From Rhizobium sp. Q54 (GTDB taxonomy: Bacteria; Pseudomonadota; Alphaproteobacteria; Rhizobiales; Xanthobacteraceae), in the NCBI GenBank assembly GCA_945861265.1, contig CAMAUC010000003.1, positions 58,644 to 122,643 of the forward strand: a DNA stretch of 64,000 nt, given 5' to 3'. Below are positions 46,436 through 55,258 of this stretch, one piece after another. Position numbers and translations under genes: made by a program. Under the pieces are notes generated by a model. That model was given only the letters and a program-made list of their open reading frames with translations. It was not told the origin of the DNA and did not search any database. Every line of letters starts with the position of its first letter. Position 1 is the stretch's first letter.

Positions 46436-46963
46436 ATGCGAAGTGCGGCGATTTTCGGCTTGATGTTGATGTTCGCCTTGCCCGCCGCCGCCGCTACCGC
46501 CCCCTCAACTGATTCAGGCAATGAACCGTCAGCCGCCGCCGAGCCGCCAGGCAAGAATGTCGAGGTAACCGAACCGGCGGTCATCGACCTGTTGCAGAGC
46601 CACGAACTTTTTGGGACCTTCGCGTCCGATTGCAGCCGGCTACCGGCGCCCACCAATCCACATGTCAGAGTCAGTCGTGAGCCGGGCGGCATGGTGATCG
46701 AGGCGCACGATGTTGGCTCTAAATATACGAATAATTTTTACAGCGTGCGCGCGGCGCGTCGCGTCGGCACCGACCGGCTGGAATTGAAGGTGGTCTTCGT
46801 GCCCGGCACGAAGGCCGAAGAATACCAGACGATGGAACTGGTCGTCGGCAACGGTACGCGGCGCACGATGTTCAATCGTGTCGACAACGGGCCGGTGCGG
46901 GTCCAGCGCGGCGTCGCGGTCGCCAATGGCAGCAGGACGCCGCTATTGAAGAAATGCTGGTAA
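46436..46963 (+). CDS. secreted protein of unknown function
   Basis: This encodes 175 residues with a signal peptide (MRSAAIFGLMLMFALPAAAA). A disordered Ser/Ala/Pro segment (about 22-45) is followed by a beta-rich domain: HVRVSREPGGMVIEAHDVGS, NFYSVRAARRVGTDRLELK, TMELVVGNGTRRTMFN. Two Cys are seen, one after FGTFASD and one at the C-terminus (LLKKCW), perhaps paired. I recognise no family. A membrane protein gene starts 122 bases later. Confidence 0.72.
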   Translation: MRSAAIFGLMLMFALPAAAATAPSTDSGNEPSAAAEPPGKNVEVTEPAVIDLLQSHELFGTFASDCSRLPAPTNPHVRVSREPGGMVIEAHDVGSKYTNNFYSVRAARRVGTDRLELKVVFVPGTKAEEYQTMELVVGNGTRRTMFNRVDNGPVRVQRGVAVANGSRTPLLKKCW

Positions 46964-47022
46964 TATTGCGGCAAACGCCGTGCATTGTTGCAGCTGCGCC
47001 TACTAAATGTTGCTACTAGAGG

Positions 47023-47034
47023 TTGACATGTCAA
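47023..47034. promoter_or_regulatory. perfect 12-bp palindrome upstream of a membrane-protein gene
   Basis: TTGACATGTCAA is a perfect 12-bp dyad located 52 bases before the ATG at 47086. TTGACA also reads as a -35 hexamer, though I see no good -10 at 16-18 bases. It could be an operator. The regulator is unknown. Confidence 0.35.
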
Positions 47035-47085
47035 ACCTAGCATGTTCAGGTTTTGAGTTGCGACAAGCATGGTCCTTGGCGTGCA

Positions 47086-48141
47086 ATGACGACCTTAGCG
47101 AACCTGATTGACTGGGCTTTTGATCATCGTATCACGCTGGCGCTGGATGCGGGTTTAACCCTTTTGCTATTGTGCCCACTGGGATATTTTTTGACGCTCG
47201 GCTGGGCCCGCAAATACGACGAGATCGATAACAGTCTGCCCGACCACGCCAAATACACATATCTGAAAAATTATCGCGGCTATGCCGGCGCTGAAAGCAA
47301 TGCGCCCGCCGAGTTCAAGAGTGTCTACAAGAGGTGGTACGGCCGCTCGCGCTTTTTCATCCCTGTGCTTTTGGTGTCTCTGGTCGCCTTGATCGAAAAC
47401 TATCAGCTCGCGCTGGGCCTCCAGCTTTGGGTTGAAAATCAGCCTATCTCGGCGGTCACCGCGGCCATTGCCGGCGGCTACACCTTCGTTACGAGCGACT
47501 TTATCGCCCGGGTTCAGCGCGGCAGTCTTTCTCGCGCCGACATCTTGCGGGGCGCACTCAGGCTGGTCGTTGCAATCCCCGTCGGCCTCGCATTCGGGCA
47601 GCTCAGCGCTTCGCTTGCCGTGTTCATCGCATTCGGCGTCGGCATCTTTCCACTAGAAGCAATCACAACGATCATCCGCAGAGTGCTTGACGACAAGCTC
47701 AAACTTCAGGCGGTTTCCGATTCCGTTCCAGACCGTGTCGCCGTATTGTCAGGTATCGACCGTCCGATCGCCGACCGTCTTCAGGACGCAGATATTACGA
47801 CTGTGCCGCAGCTGGCGTGGTGCGATCCGATTCAGCTGACTATGCGCACGAATTTGAATTTCGAATTCGTGTCGGACATTGTCGGACAATCACTGGCATG
47901 GGTTTATCTGCGCGATAGGCTTACATTGCTTCAGCCGTTTGGACTGCGCGGCGCCTATGAGATACGTGTGCTGATGGATGAACTGGGCGGCAAGACCGCG
48001 CATGAGAAAGCAACGGCAACGAAGGTGCTCAAAGAGGCGGCGCACGCCGTGAAGATGCCGGTCGACGGCCTGAGATACGCCTTTTACCAAATCGCCGAAG
48101 ATACCTCGACGAAGTTTATTTACGATTCCTGGAGCGAGTGA
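47086..48141 (+). CDS. membrane protein with helix-hairpin-helix-like C-terminal region
   Basis: This encodes 351 residues from the ATG at 47086 (the TTG at 47053 is less likely). Membrane helices are predicted at about 17-42 (LALDAGLTLLLLCPLGYFL), 90-112 (FFIPVLLVSLVALIENYQLA), 125-145 and 165-205. The soluble C-terminus has a segment LSGIDRPIADRLQDADITTV followed by PQLAWCDPIQLTMRTNLNF that resembles tandem helix-hairpin-helix motifs, seen in nucleic-acid binding but also in protein contacts. No family is recognised. GC is near 50 percent in parts (31 of 60 at 47101-47160). Confidence 0.78.
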   Translation: MTTLANLIDWAFDHRITLALDAGLTLLLLCPLGYFLTLGWARKYDEIDNSLPDHAKYTYLKNYRGYAGAESNAPAEFKSVYKRWYGRSRFFIPVLLVSLVALIENYQLALGLQLWVENQPISAVTAAIAGGYTFVTSDFIARVQRGSLSRADILRGALRLVVAIPVGLAFGQLSASLAVFIAFGVGIFPLEAITTIIRRVLDDKLKLQAVSDSVPDRVAVLSGIDRPIADRLQDADITTVPQLAWCDPIQLTMRTNLNFEFVSDIVGQSLAWVYLRDRLTLLQPFGLRGAYEIRVLMDELGGKTAHEKATATKVLKEAAHAVKMPVDGLRYAFYQIAEDTSTKFIYDSWSE

Positions 48142-48225
48142 CGTTCAACAGGTCCTGGCAAATGACCTTTTAACTCGATCAAGAGACGCGTCGATGCGGC
48201 GCTTCTTCGACATAGCAGCGGAAAG

Positions 48226-50316
48226 CTAAACGTCGAGCAATTCATCCTTGGCGAACTCGGCGTTTTCCTGGATGAACTCGAAGCGTGCCTCGGCCTTGTT
48301 GCCCATCAGCCGCTCGACCGAACTGGCCGTTGCCTTGATGTCGGCATCCGCCAAAGTCACTTTGAGCAAGGTGCGCTTTGACGGGTCCATGGTGGTCTCC
48401 TTCAACTGCGCCGCCATCATTTCGCCGAGGCCTTTGAAGCGCGAGACCTCGACCTTGGCGTTGGCGTTGAAATCGGACTTGAGCAACTGCGCCTTGTGTA
48501 CATCATTGCGCGCATAGGCGATCTTGCCGCCGTGCTGCAGCCTAAACAGAGGCGGCACCGCGAGAAACAGCTTGCCGTCGTCGATCAGCTTTGGCATCTG
48601 CCGGTAAAAGAACGTGATGAGGAGCGAAGCGATGTGCGCACCGTCCACATCGGCGTCCGTCATGATGATGACTTTCTCGTAACGCAGTTCGGTGTCCCGA
48701 TAGTGCGCGCCGGTGCCGCAGCCGAGCGCTTGCACGAGGTCCGCCAATTGTTGGTTTTGCGCCAGCTTGTCTTTACCGGCGGAGGCGACGTTCAAAATCT
48801 TTCCGCGCAGCGGCAGCACGGCCTGGGTGCGGCGGTCGCGCGCCTGCTTGGCCGAGCCGCCGGCCGAGTCGCCTTCGACGATGAATATCTCGGAGCCGAG
48901 CGAGCCGGAATTCGAGCAGTCGGCGAGCTTGCCGGGCAGGCGCAATTTGCGCACGGCCGATTTGCGGGCGACGTCTTTTTCCTGCCGGCGGCGCAGCCGG
49001 TCCTCAGCCCGGTCGATGACGAATTCGAGCAGACGATTGGCCTGCGTCGGATTGCCCGACAGCCAGTGATCGAACGGATCCTTGATTGCCTGTTCGACGA
49101 TTTTTTGAGCGGCGGCAGTGGCAAGCCGATCCTTGGTCTGGCCCTGGAATTCCGGCTCTCGAATATAGACCGACAGCATGCAGCCGGAGCCGACCATGAC
49201 GTCTTCGCTGGTAATTGCCGCCGCGCGCTTGGTCAGGCCGGCGCGCTCGGCGTGGTCTTTCAGGCCGCGCAGCAGGGCGGACCGCAAGCCCGATTCATGC
49301 GTGCCGCCGTCATGCGTGGGGATGGTGTTGCAGTATGATTGCAAAAATCCATCGGCATCTGCGGTCCAGGCGATCGCCCATTCGACGGCGCCGTGCTTGC
49401 CGGTCTTGCCGGACGCGCCGGTGAAGATGTCCGGATGAACGAGGGTCGCACCCTCCAGATTGGAGGCGAGATAATCCTTCAGGCCATCGGCGAAATGAAA
49501 AACGGCCTTCGGCGGCACGTCAGTGCCCTCGACCATCTCCGGTTCGCAATTCCAGCGAATTTCGACGCCGCCATAGAGATAGGCTTTCGAGCGCGCCATC
49601 TTGAACACGCGCGCCGGATCGAAGGCGGCCTTGGCGCCGAAAATCTGTGCATCGGGCTTGAAGCGGATTTTGGTGCCGCGCCGGTTCGGCGCGCGGCCGA
49701 GCTTTTCCAGTTTGCCCTTCGGCTTGCCGCGCTCGAACACCATTTTGTAAAGCTGCTGCTCGCGCGCGACTTCGACTTCCATGCGCTCGGACAGAGCATT
49801 GGCAACCGAGACACCGACGCCGTGCAGGCCGCCCGAGGTCTCATAAACCTTTGAGTCGAATTTGCCGCCGGCATGCAGCGTGCACATGATGACTTCGAGC
49901 GCCGACTTGTTCTTGAATTTCGGATGCGGGTCGACCGGGATGCCGCGGCCGTTGTCGTTGATCGAGATGAAGCCGTTGGCTTCCATATCCACTTCGATCC
50001 AGCTGGCATGGCCGGCCAGCGCTTCGTCCATCGAGTTGTCGATCACTTCGGCGAACAGGTGATGCAGCGCCTTTTCGTCGGTGCCTCCGATATACATGCC
50101 GGGGCGGCGGCGCACGGGCTCCAGGCCCTCGAGGACCTCGATATCCTTGGCGGTGTAGCCGGACTCCGCGCTTGCGCCGCGCCCCGCGGATTTGCCGCGG
50201 GCGGCTTCCTTCGGCGCTTTGCGGGCAACCGCCTGACGCGCCGCCGATTTGGCGGGCGTGGCGAAAAGGTCCGGTTCGGACGGCTTGGATTTCTTCTTGG
50301 TCGCGGATTTTGCCAT
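48226..50316 (-). CDS. parE: DNA topoisomerase IV subunit B
   Basis: This encodes 696 residues, the ATPase subunit of topoisomerase IV that decatenates chromosomes. GHKL ATPase motifs are AEVIDNSMDEALAGHASWIE, DNGRGIPVDPHPKF and GGLHGVGVSVANALS. The TOPRIM part has EGDSAGGSAKQARDRRTQ and VIIMTDADVDGAHIASLL. PLRGKILNVASAGKDKL distinguishes the GyrB/ParE family; the absence of the long GyrB insertion and the length favour ParE. A Lys/Ala-rich N-terminal extension (~50 residues) is typical of Rhizobiales. GAAGG precedes the ATG. Confidence 0.94.
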   Translation of the reverse strand: MAKSATKKKSKPSEPDLFATPAKSAARQAVARKAPKEAARGKSAGRGASAESGYTAKDIEVLEGLEPVRRRPGMYIGGTDEKALHHLFAEVIDNSMDEALAGHASWIEVDMEANGFISINDNGRGIPVDPHPKFKNKSALEVIMCTLHAGGKFDSKVYETSGGLHGVGVSVANALSERMEVEVAREQQLYKMVFERGKPKGKLEKLGRAPNRRGTKIRFKPDAQIFGAKAAFDPARVFKMARSKAYLYGGVEIRWNCEPEMVEGTDVPPKAVFHFADGLKDYLASNLEGATLVHPDIFTGASGKTGKHGAVEWAIAWTADADGFLQSYCNTIPTHDGGTHESGLRSALLRGLKDHAERAGLTKRAAAITSEDVMVGSGCMLSVYIREPEFQGQTKDRLATAAAQKIVEQAIKDPFDHWLSGNPTQANRLLEFVIDRAEDRLRRRQEKDVARKSAVRKLRLPGKLADCSNSGSLGSEIFIVEGDSAGGSAKQARDRRTQAVLPLRGKILNVASAGKDKLAQNQQLADLVQALGCGTGAHYRDTELRYEKVIIMTDADVDGAHIASLLITFFYRQMPKLIDDGKLFLAVPPLFRLQHGGKIAYARNDVHKAQLLKSDFNANAKVEVSRFKGLGEMMAAQLKETTMDPSKRTLLKVTLADADIKATASSVERLMGNKAEARFEFIQENAEFAKDELLDV

Positions 50317-50455
50317 TGCAGCCTTCAGGGAATGCCAGCTCTCAGATAGGTTCGCGGCGAATCAGTTGCCAGCACTATGCCAGACCGCTCCCGTGACGGC
50401 ACAGGCGGCGTGACCGCCGAGGACGGTCCGGGTTCACCGGAATACGGAGAGGGGC

Positions 50456-51826
50456 CTACAGGTTAGGCAGGAACGTGGCAATCTGCGGGAATACCGCCAC
50501 AGCGACCACAATCACCAGAAGAACAATCCAATACGGGATCGAGCCCCGGAAGATTTCCGCCAGGGTAACGCTTGGGTCAGGCACCGCGGCTTTCACGGTG
50601 AACACAAGGATGCCGAAGGGCGGGGTCAGCAGGCCGGTTTCGATGGCCAGGATGCCGATTATGGCGAAGGCCAGCGGATCGAAGCCGAGATGGATTGCGA
50701 TCGGTGCGAAGATTGGAACCGTAAGAAGGATGATCGAAATTGAATCGATCAGGCAGCCGAGCACGAACCAGATGGCGACCATGATCACCAAAATGCCCCA
50801 GGCGCCGGCGCCGGTGGCGAGCAGGAACGATTTCGCGGCTTCGGTGAAGCCGGTCATCGACAGGACGCGCGAATAAAGCTGCGCGCAGAACAGCAGCAGC
50901 AGCAGCGGCCCGGAGGTGCGGCCGACATCCAGAACCACCTGCCAGACTTCGCGCGGCTTGATGCCCTTGATCACCGCCAAAATCAGTGAGCCGATGGCGC
51001 CAATGCCAGCGCCTTCGGTCGGCGTACACAGGCCGAGCCAGATCGATCCCAGCGTGCCGATGATCAAGGCGACCACGAGAAGCGTGCTGTAAAGCATCGC
51101 ACGCAGTGTCGCCTCATCGACGTCGGCTACCGGGTCTGGCAGTCGCCCCGCCGAGACATCGGCGCCGAGCGCGCTGGCGCCCCGCCGCGAGGCATGGGTT
51201 TCGCCAACCAGTTCGGGATTGAGCTTCGCCGCCACAACTACATAAACAACCATGCCGCCAGCGGCCAGCAGGCCGGGGATTACGCCGGCGAGAAACAGTT
51301 TGCCGATCGACAGCTCGGTCAGCACGCACCACACGATCATCAGCACCGATGGCGGAATCAGCATGCCGAGGCAGGCACTGCCCGCGACCGAGCCGAGCGC
51401 GAAGTCGCGCCGGTAGCCGTAGCGCCGCATTTCCGGATAGGCGATGCGCGAGAATGCTGCCGCAGCGGCAATGCTGACGCCAGTGACGAAACCGAACAAC
51501 GCATTGGCCAAAATGGTAGCGGCGGCGAGCCGCCCCGGCAGCCATTTGCTGGCACGGTTCGCCAGCGTGTAGAGGTCGCGGGCCGCTCCGCACTTGGCCA
51601 AAAAGTCGCCCATCAGCATGAACAGCGGAATGACGGCAAAGACATAATCGCGCAGCGCTTCATAAGCGGTGTTGGCGACGAAGGTGCGCACGACTTCGAC
51701 GTCGCCTGTCATCAGGTAGATGCCGAGTGCCGCGGTGATGCCGAGCGAAATAGCGATATGAACACCGGAAAACACCAGCAGCAGAACGACCACCACGATG
51801 GCGATCATGTCGAAATGGCCGAGCAT
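50456..51826 (-). CDS. dctM: TRAP transporter large permease (DctM type)
   Basis: This encodes 456 residues, the 12-helix ion-coupled subunit of a TRAP uptake system. The ATG at 51826 with AGGAA upstream is chosen; the frame to 51979 overlaps dctQ and is not membrane-like. Family sequence includes LLVFSGVHIAISLGITAALG, FVTGVSIAAAAAFSRIAYPE, CLGMLIPPSVLMIVWCVLTE and LCTPTEGAGIGAIGSL. It follows dctQ by 11 bases and completes a DctP-DctQ-DctM operon. Confidence 0.94.
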   Translation of the reverse strand: MLGHFDMIAIVVVVLLLVFSGVHIAISLGITAALGIYLMTGDVEVVRTFVANTAYEALRDYVFAVIPLFMLMGDFLAKCGAARDLYTLANRASKWLPGRLAAATILANALFGFVTGVSIAAAAAFSRIAYPEMRRYGYRRDFALGSVAGSACLGMLIPPSVLMIVWCVLTELSIGKLFLAGVIPGLLAAGGMVVYVVVAAKLNPELVGETHASRRGASALGADVSAGRLPDPVADVDEATLRAMLYSTLLVVALIIGTLGSIWLGLCTPTEGAGIGAIGSLILAVIKGIKPREVWQVVLDVGRTSGPLLLLLFCAQLYSRVLSMTGFTEAAKSFLLATGAGAWGILVIMVAIWFVLGCLIDSISIILLTVPIFAPIAIHLGFDPLAFAIIGILAIETGLLTPPFGILVFTVKAAVPDPSVTLAEIFRGSIPYWIVLLVIVVAVAVFPQIATFLPNL

Positions 51827-51837
51827 GATGCGTGTTC

Positions 51838-52368
51838 CTAGATATGCGTAGAGGCGGAAGGGGCGATGACGTTTTCGGCCCGGCCGGTTATGAGGGCGTT
51901 GATCGCCCGCAGGCCGTGAACGGTGTAACTGGTGACGACCAAAATCGCGCCAAGCACGACGACGGTGCGCGCAGGCCACACTGGCACACGCAGCGCGCCT
52001 TCACCCTCATACTCGCCGCTGGCGATGGCGTGCAGGGTCGGTTCGTAGCTGCCCCAGATGATCAGCCCGAAAAACACAATGCCCAAAGTGGCCGACAGCA
52101 ACTGCGCGAAAGCCAGCCCGCGCACGCCGAACGCGCCGGAGACGACGTCGGTGTAGATCATGCCGCCGCTCTGCACGGAATAACCGGCAAGCAGGAAGCA
52201 GATGATGACGATCGACATCGAGACGATCTCCGGCGTGCCTTTCACCGGAGCATTGAAGAGCGCGCGCCCGAGCACATCGGCGCAGACGATGAATCCCAGC
52301 AGAAAAATGATCACCGCCGCAAAGGCGAGCAGGACGCGGGTAACCCGCACGTTCAAAATCTCAAGCAT
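51838..52368 (-). CDS. dctQ: TRAP transporter small permease (DctQ type)
   Basis: This encodes 176 residues with four predicted membrane helices (VTRVLLAFAAVIIFLLGFIV; VSMSIVIICFLLAGYSVQSG; AFAQLLSATLGIVFFGLIIW; VVVLGAILVVTSYTVHGL), the build of DctQ. The ALFNAPVKGTPEIVS loop fits the family. It lies 89 bases after the binding-protein gene and 11 bases before dctM. The ribosome-binding site is weak. Confidence 0.9.
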   Translation of the reverse strand: MLEILNVRVTRVLLAFAAVIIFLLGFIVCADVLGRALFNAPVKGTPEIVSMSIVIICFLLAGYSVQSGGMIYTDVVSGAFGVRGLAFAQLLSATLGIVFFGLIIWGSYEPTLHAIASGEYEGEGALRVPVWPARTVVVLGAILVVTSYTVHGLRAINALITGRAENVIAPSASTHI

Positions 52369-52457
52369 GCGATGGCCTGGCTTTCGGAAGCGTCATTGAT
52401 CGAAGGAGGAAAAATGCGGGCAGGCGGCCGCTTGATCGACCGCCTGCCTGCGAAGCG

Positions 52458-53540
52458 TTATTTGACGTTGTAGCGCACCGGCCATTTATGGCCGTTGTCT
52501 TCGGCCGCCTTGAGCGCGACCTCAAGAACCTGCGTTCCCGGCAGACCGGCGGCGTCGAGTTCCTTGGCCTTCTGCGCCGGCCATGCGGCGAGCGAATTGG
52601 CCCAATCCGCCTTCACCTTGTCGGGAATTGCCTTGACGTTGACGCCGTGTGTTTTCAAGTCGGCGATCTGCTTTGGATAGTTTTCTTTGTTCACGGAGCC
52701 GGTCTTGGCTTCGTACTCCTTGGCGACCTCCGCGATGATCGTCTGAACTTCCTTCGGCAGCTTTTCCCAGCGGGCCGAATTAATGGTCAGGCCATGCCAG
52801 GTGATCGCGCCGAAGCCGACCTCGGTGTAGATCTTGCCGACTTCATAAAGCTTGAAGTTGACCCAGGCGGACGGGAACATGATCCAGCCGTTGTAGACGC
52901 CGGTCTGCATCGAGGTGTAGGCGTCGGGCAAAGAGGATTGCACCGGCGTCGCGCCAGCGAATTCCAGCCACTTCAGATTGAGGCCGGCGCCGGCGATCTT
53001 CTGACCTTTCAAGTCAGCCACGCTGTTCCAATCGAAATTGGTGCCGAGGTTGTAGCCGTTGTCGGCAATCAGCGCGATCAGCTTCTGCTTGAACTTGTCC
53101 TCGAACACTTTCGACATGTACGGCACCTTGTCGTACACGGCGCGCGCCACTTTCAGGCTGGTGGTCGGGTCCATCGTGCCGAACGGCAGCATCACCTGGA
53201 ACGCGTGCAGCGGCAGGTTGGACGGCTCGAAGCAGAAGCAATAGCCGCCGATGTCGATGATGCCGGACTGGACGCCTTCCAGCGTGTCGGCGACTTTCAC
53301 CATGGCGCCGCCGTAGCCCTCGACGAACTCGACCTTGAATTTCGTTTTCTCGGCGACCCTTTTGGTCACTTCGGGAACGAAAAAGGTTTGCATGAGGTTG
53401 ACGTATGTATTCACCGGCGGATGGCCGGAGGCGATGCGCAGGCGAATAACCTCCTGCGCATTGGTTTTTGCGGCCATGAATGTGCCGGCCGTGACGAGCG
53501 CCATGAAAACGCCGGCGCGCAACAGTTTGCGGATAGTCAT
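52458..53540 (-). CDS. dctP: TRAP transporter substrate-binding protein (DctP type)
   Basis: This encodes 360 residues. The ATG at 53540 follows GGGAGGATG and begins a signal peptide (MTIRKLLRAGVFMALVTAG, cleaved near NAQE). The mature protein begins VIRLRIASGHPPVNTYV; WNSVADLKGQKIAGAGLNLK is the ligand-binding signature region. TRAP systems of this type import organic acids at low concentration using a sodium gradient. The specific ligand is unknown. It is the first gene of the dctPQM unit. Confidence 0.92.
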   Translation of the reverse strand: MTIRKLLRAGVFMALVTAGTFMAAKTNAQEVIRLRIASGHPPVNTYVNLMQTFFVPEVTKRVAEKTKFKVEFVEGYGGAMVKVADTLEGVQSGIIDIGGYCFCFEPSNLPLHAFQVMLPFGTMDPTTSLKVARAVYDKVPYMSKVFEDKFKQKLIALIADNGYNLGTNFDWNSVADLKGQKIAGAGLNLKWLEFAGATPVQSSLPDAYTSMQTGVYNGWIMFPSAWVNFKLYEVGKIYTEVGFGAITWHGLTINSARWEKLPKEVQTIIAEVAKEYEAKTGSVNKENYPKQIADLKTHGVNVKAIPDKVKADWANSLAAWPAQKAKELDAAGLPGTQVLEVALKAAEDNGHKWPVRYNVK

Positions 53541-53745
53541 CGTGCATCCTCCCAAGGATTTCGCCGGTGTCCGGCGTTATTTTTGTCGTGCGTACAGTCT
53601 GTTGGATTGCCGATAAGTGTCAATGGTCATGACGTCTCTGTTCTCTGCGTTATGCGACAACTTTCGCGCTATGAAAGCATGGCGCGTGACGAGCGTCCGC
53701 GATACAGATGGTCAGCGTTCACACTAGCCGGCGGTATGACGTCCA

Positions 53746-54270
53746 ATGGAAGCTTACGTCGATCAGATCATTGCCTTTGCGCGCGACAACGCCGCCTGGG
53801 CTCCGCCAATCGTCTTCGCGCTGGCGTTCGGCGAGTCGCTTGCTTTCATCTCGCTGCTGATCCCGGCCTGGGGCGCGCTGGTCGCGCTCGGCGCCTTGAT
53901 CGGCTCAAGTGGCATCGATTTCTGGCCGGTCTGGATCGCCGCCTCGCTTGGCGCGGCGCTTGGCGACTGGCTGTCCTACTGGATCGGGCTGAAGCTCGAA
54001 TACCGGGTGCAGCACATCTGGCCATTGTCCCGCCATCCGGACCTGATCCCGCGCGGCGAACGCTTCATGAAAACCTGGGGCGTGGCCGGCATATTCATCG
54101 GCCGGTTTTTCGGCCCACTGCGCGCGTCGGTGCCGCTGATCGCCGGCATTTTTGAAATGCCATTCTGGCGATTTCAGTTCGCCAATTTCGCATCGGCCTT
54201 CGTCTGGGCGGCGGTGCTGCTGACGCTCGGCGACGGAATATCGAAAGCATTTAGCTATTTCTGGAACTAA
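53746..54270 (+). CDS. DedA-family membrane protein
   Basis: This encodes 174 residues of the DedA/VTT family. Hallmarks: FALAFGESLAFISLLIPAWG, GAALGDWLSYWIG and RGERFMKTWGVAGIFIGRFFGPLRASVPLIAG, containing the conserved Arg of the G-R-F-x-G-x-x-R motif. DedA-family proteins are implicated in lipid-carrier or phospholipid flipping and membrane homeostasis; this subtype is not characterised. A 13-bp stem-loop follows the stop. Confidence 0.9.
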   Translation: MEAYVDQIIAFARDNAAWAPPIVFALAFGESLAFISLLIPAWGALVALGALIGSSGIDFWPVWIAASLGAALGDWLSYWIGLKLEYRVQHIWPLSRHPDLIPRGERFMKTWGVAGIFIGRFFGPLRASVPLIAGIFEMPFWRFQFANFASAFVWAAVLLTLGDGISKAFSYFWN

Positions 54271-54273
54271 ATA

Positions 54274-54305
54274 AATTCCGCCGGGACTTTCATCCCGGCG
54301 GAATT
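54274..54305. terminator. stem-loop between convergent genes
   Basis: A 13-bp perfect inverted repeat (54274-54286 with 54293-54305, loop CTTTCA) lies between the dedA-like gene (ending 54270) and the GlcG-like gene (ending 54321). The AATT ends of the stem give a short U-run in each direction, so it may act as a bidirectional terminator, though a long T-tract is lacking. Confidence 0.65.
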
Positions 54306-54320
54306 AGCAAGTCGCATTTT

Positions 54321-54857
54321 TTACTTGAGCGCGGCCTGACCGGCCAGTGAGACGACGTCGTCCTGCGCGCCGGAGCCGCCACTGACGCCGATGGCGCCGA
54401 TGATCTTGCCGCCGACAATGATCGGATTGCCGCCGCGCGACATGATCACGTCGTCGAGTGTCGACAGATAGGCGAAGAACGGTCCCCTGCCGGACAATCT
54501 TTCGAAAACCACCGTCGGACGACGATACCGCGCCGACGTGCGTGCTTTGTGTTGCGAGATGGTGACCGACGCGTTCTGGCAGTTGTCTTGCTTCTCGAAG
54601 TAAACCAGTTCGCCGGCCGGATTGACGATTGCGACGCAGAAAATGCCCCAGTTGCGCTTGGTCGCTTCCGCGATTGCCGCGGCGGCGACTTTTTTGGCGT
54701 TCTCGGTGTTGATCGGCTCGCCGTAGGCCGGAGCGGTTGCTGCATCTGCGACCGTTTCGTTCGGATTGGCCGGATCGGGCGGCACCTGGGCGAAGGCCGC
54801 GGTGCCGGTCATCAGCGCGACGCACACAGCGCCTGCTGTCATTGTTAAACGACGCAT
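54321..54857 (-). CDS. GlcG/DUF336 (HbpS-like) exported protein
   Basis: This encodes 178 residues. The ATG at 54857 follows GGGAGGG and starts a signal peptide (MRRLTMTAGAVCVALMTGTA, cleaved near AFAQ), so the longer frame is rejected. The DUF336 domain is evident in NAKKVAAAAIAEATKRNWGI, SRGGNPIIVGGKIIGAIGVSG and the C-terminal GGSGAQDDVVSLAGQAAL. Related HbpS proteins bind haem in the periplasm or outside the cell; others belong to glycolate loci. It diverges from a Tat-exported metallo-hydrolase, and a link is possible. Confidence 0.88.
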   Translation of the reverse strand: MRRLTMTAGAVCVALMTGTAAFAQVPPDPANPNETVADAATAPAYGEPINTENAKKVAAAAIAEATKRNWGIFCVAIVNPAGELVYFEKQDNCQNASVTISQHKARTSARYRRPTVVFERLSGRGPFFAYLSTLDDVIMSRGGNPIIVGGKIIGAIGVSGGSGAQDDVVSLAGQAALK

Positions 54858-55258
54858 CTTGTTTCCCTCCCATGGGATTATTGCCGGCATCATTTTTTTT
54901 CCAACCGACCTGGCTGGCTTCGCCGACATTGCAAGCTTAACGATCCGGCAGACCGCCGCAACACACCTCGCGACAATTGTGCCTTGGAATAATTTTCCGT
55001 TGTCAGTGTTTGTGCGCGTGGCCCGCCATCCGGGTTCAAGCGATGCGGTTCGGTGCGCCGCAGCAATTTTTATGCAGAATTTCAGTTGGAGATGCCGCAA
55101 GCCCCTTGCGGATCATCCGGGACCGGTCAAAGGCCGCGTTGCATGCGACATTTTGGTCGGGAATAGCCGGGCGGGGGTCAGTGTTATGTTTCCATAAGCC
55201 GAGCAGCAGGAAGCCCGTCTAACGCGGGCGGCTGTTGGGGTAACAGGGGGAGACACGC
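54858..55258. other. 401-base non-coding space between divergent genes
   Basis: No supportable gene. A 7-bp hairpin CCGCAAG/CTTGCGG (55095-55101, 55105-55111, loop CCC) and an AT-rich stretch near 54890-55080 suggest promoters for both divergent genes. GGGGGAGA just before 55259 is the ribosome-binding site of the metallo-hydrolase. Frames of ~80-140 codons here overlap antisense to the GlcG-like gene or lack start signals and are not supported. Confidence 0.5.

Noticed and set aside
53626..53633. GTCATGAC palindrome between dctP and the DedA gene as an operator
   Set aside because: Eight bases is too short to distinguish from chance, and no second half-site is visible.
52488..54155. 555-codon open frame spanning dctP and part of the DedA gene
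   Set aside because: It crosses two well-supported genes in other frames and shows no family features.
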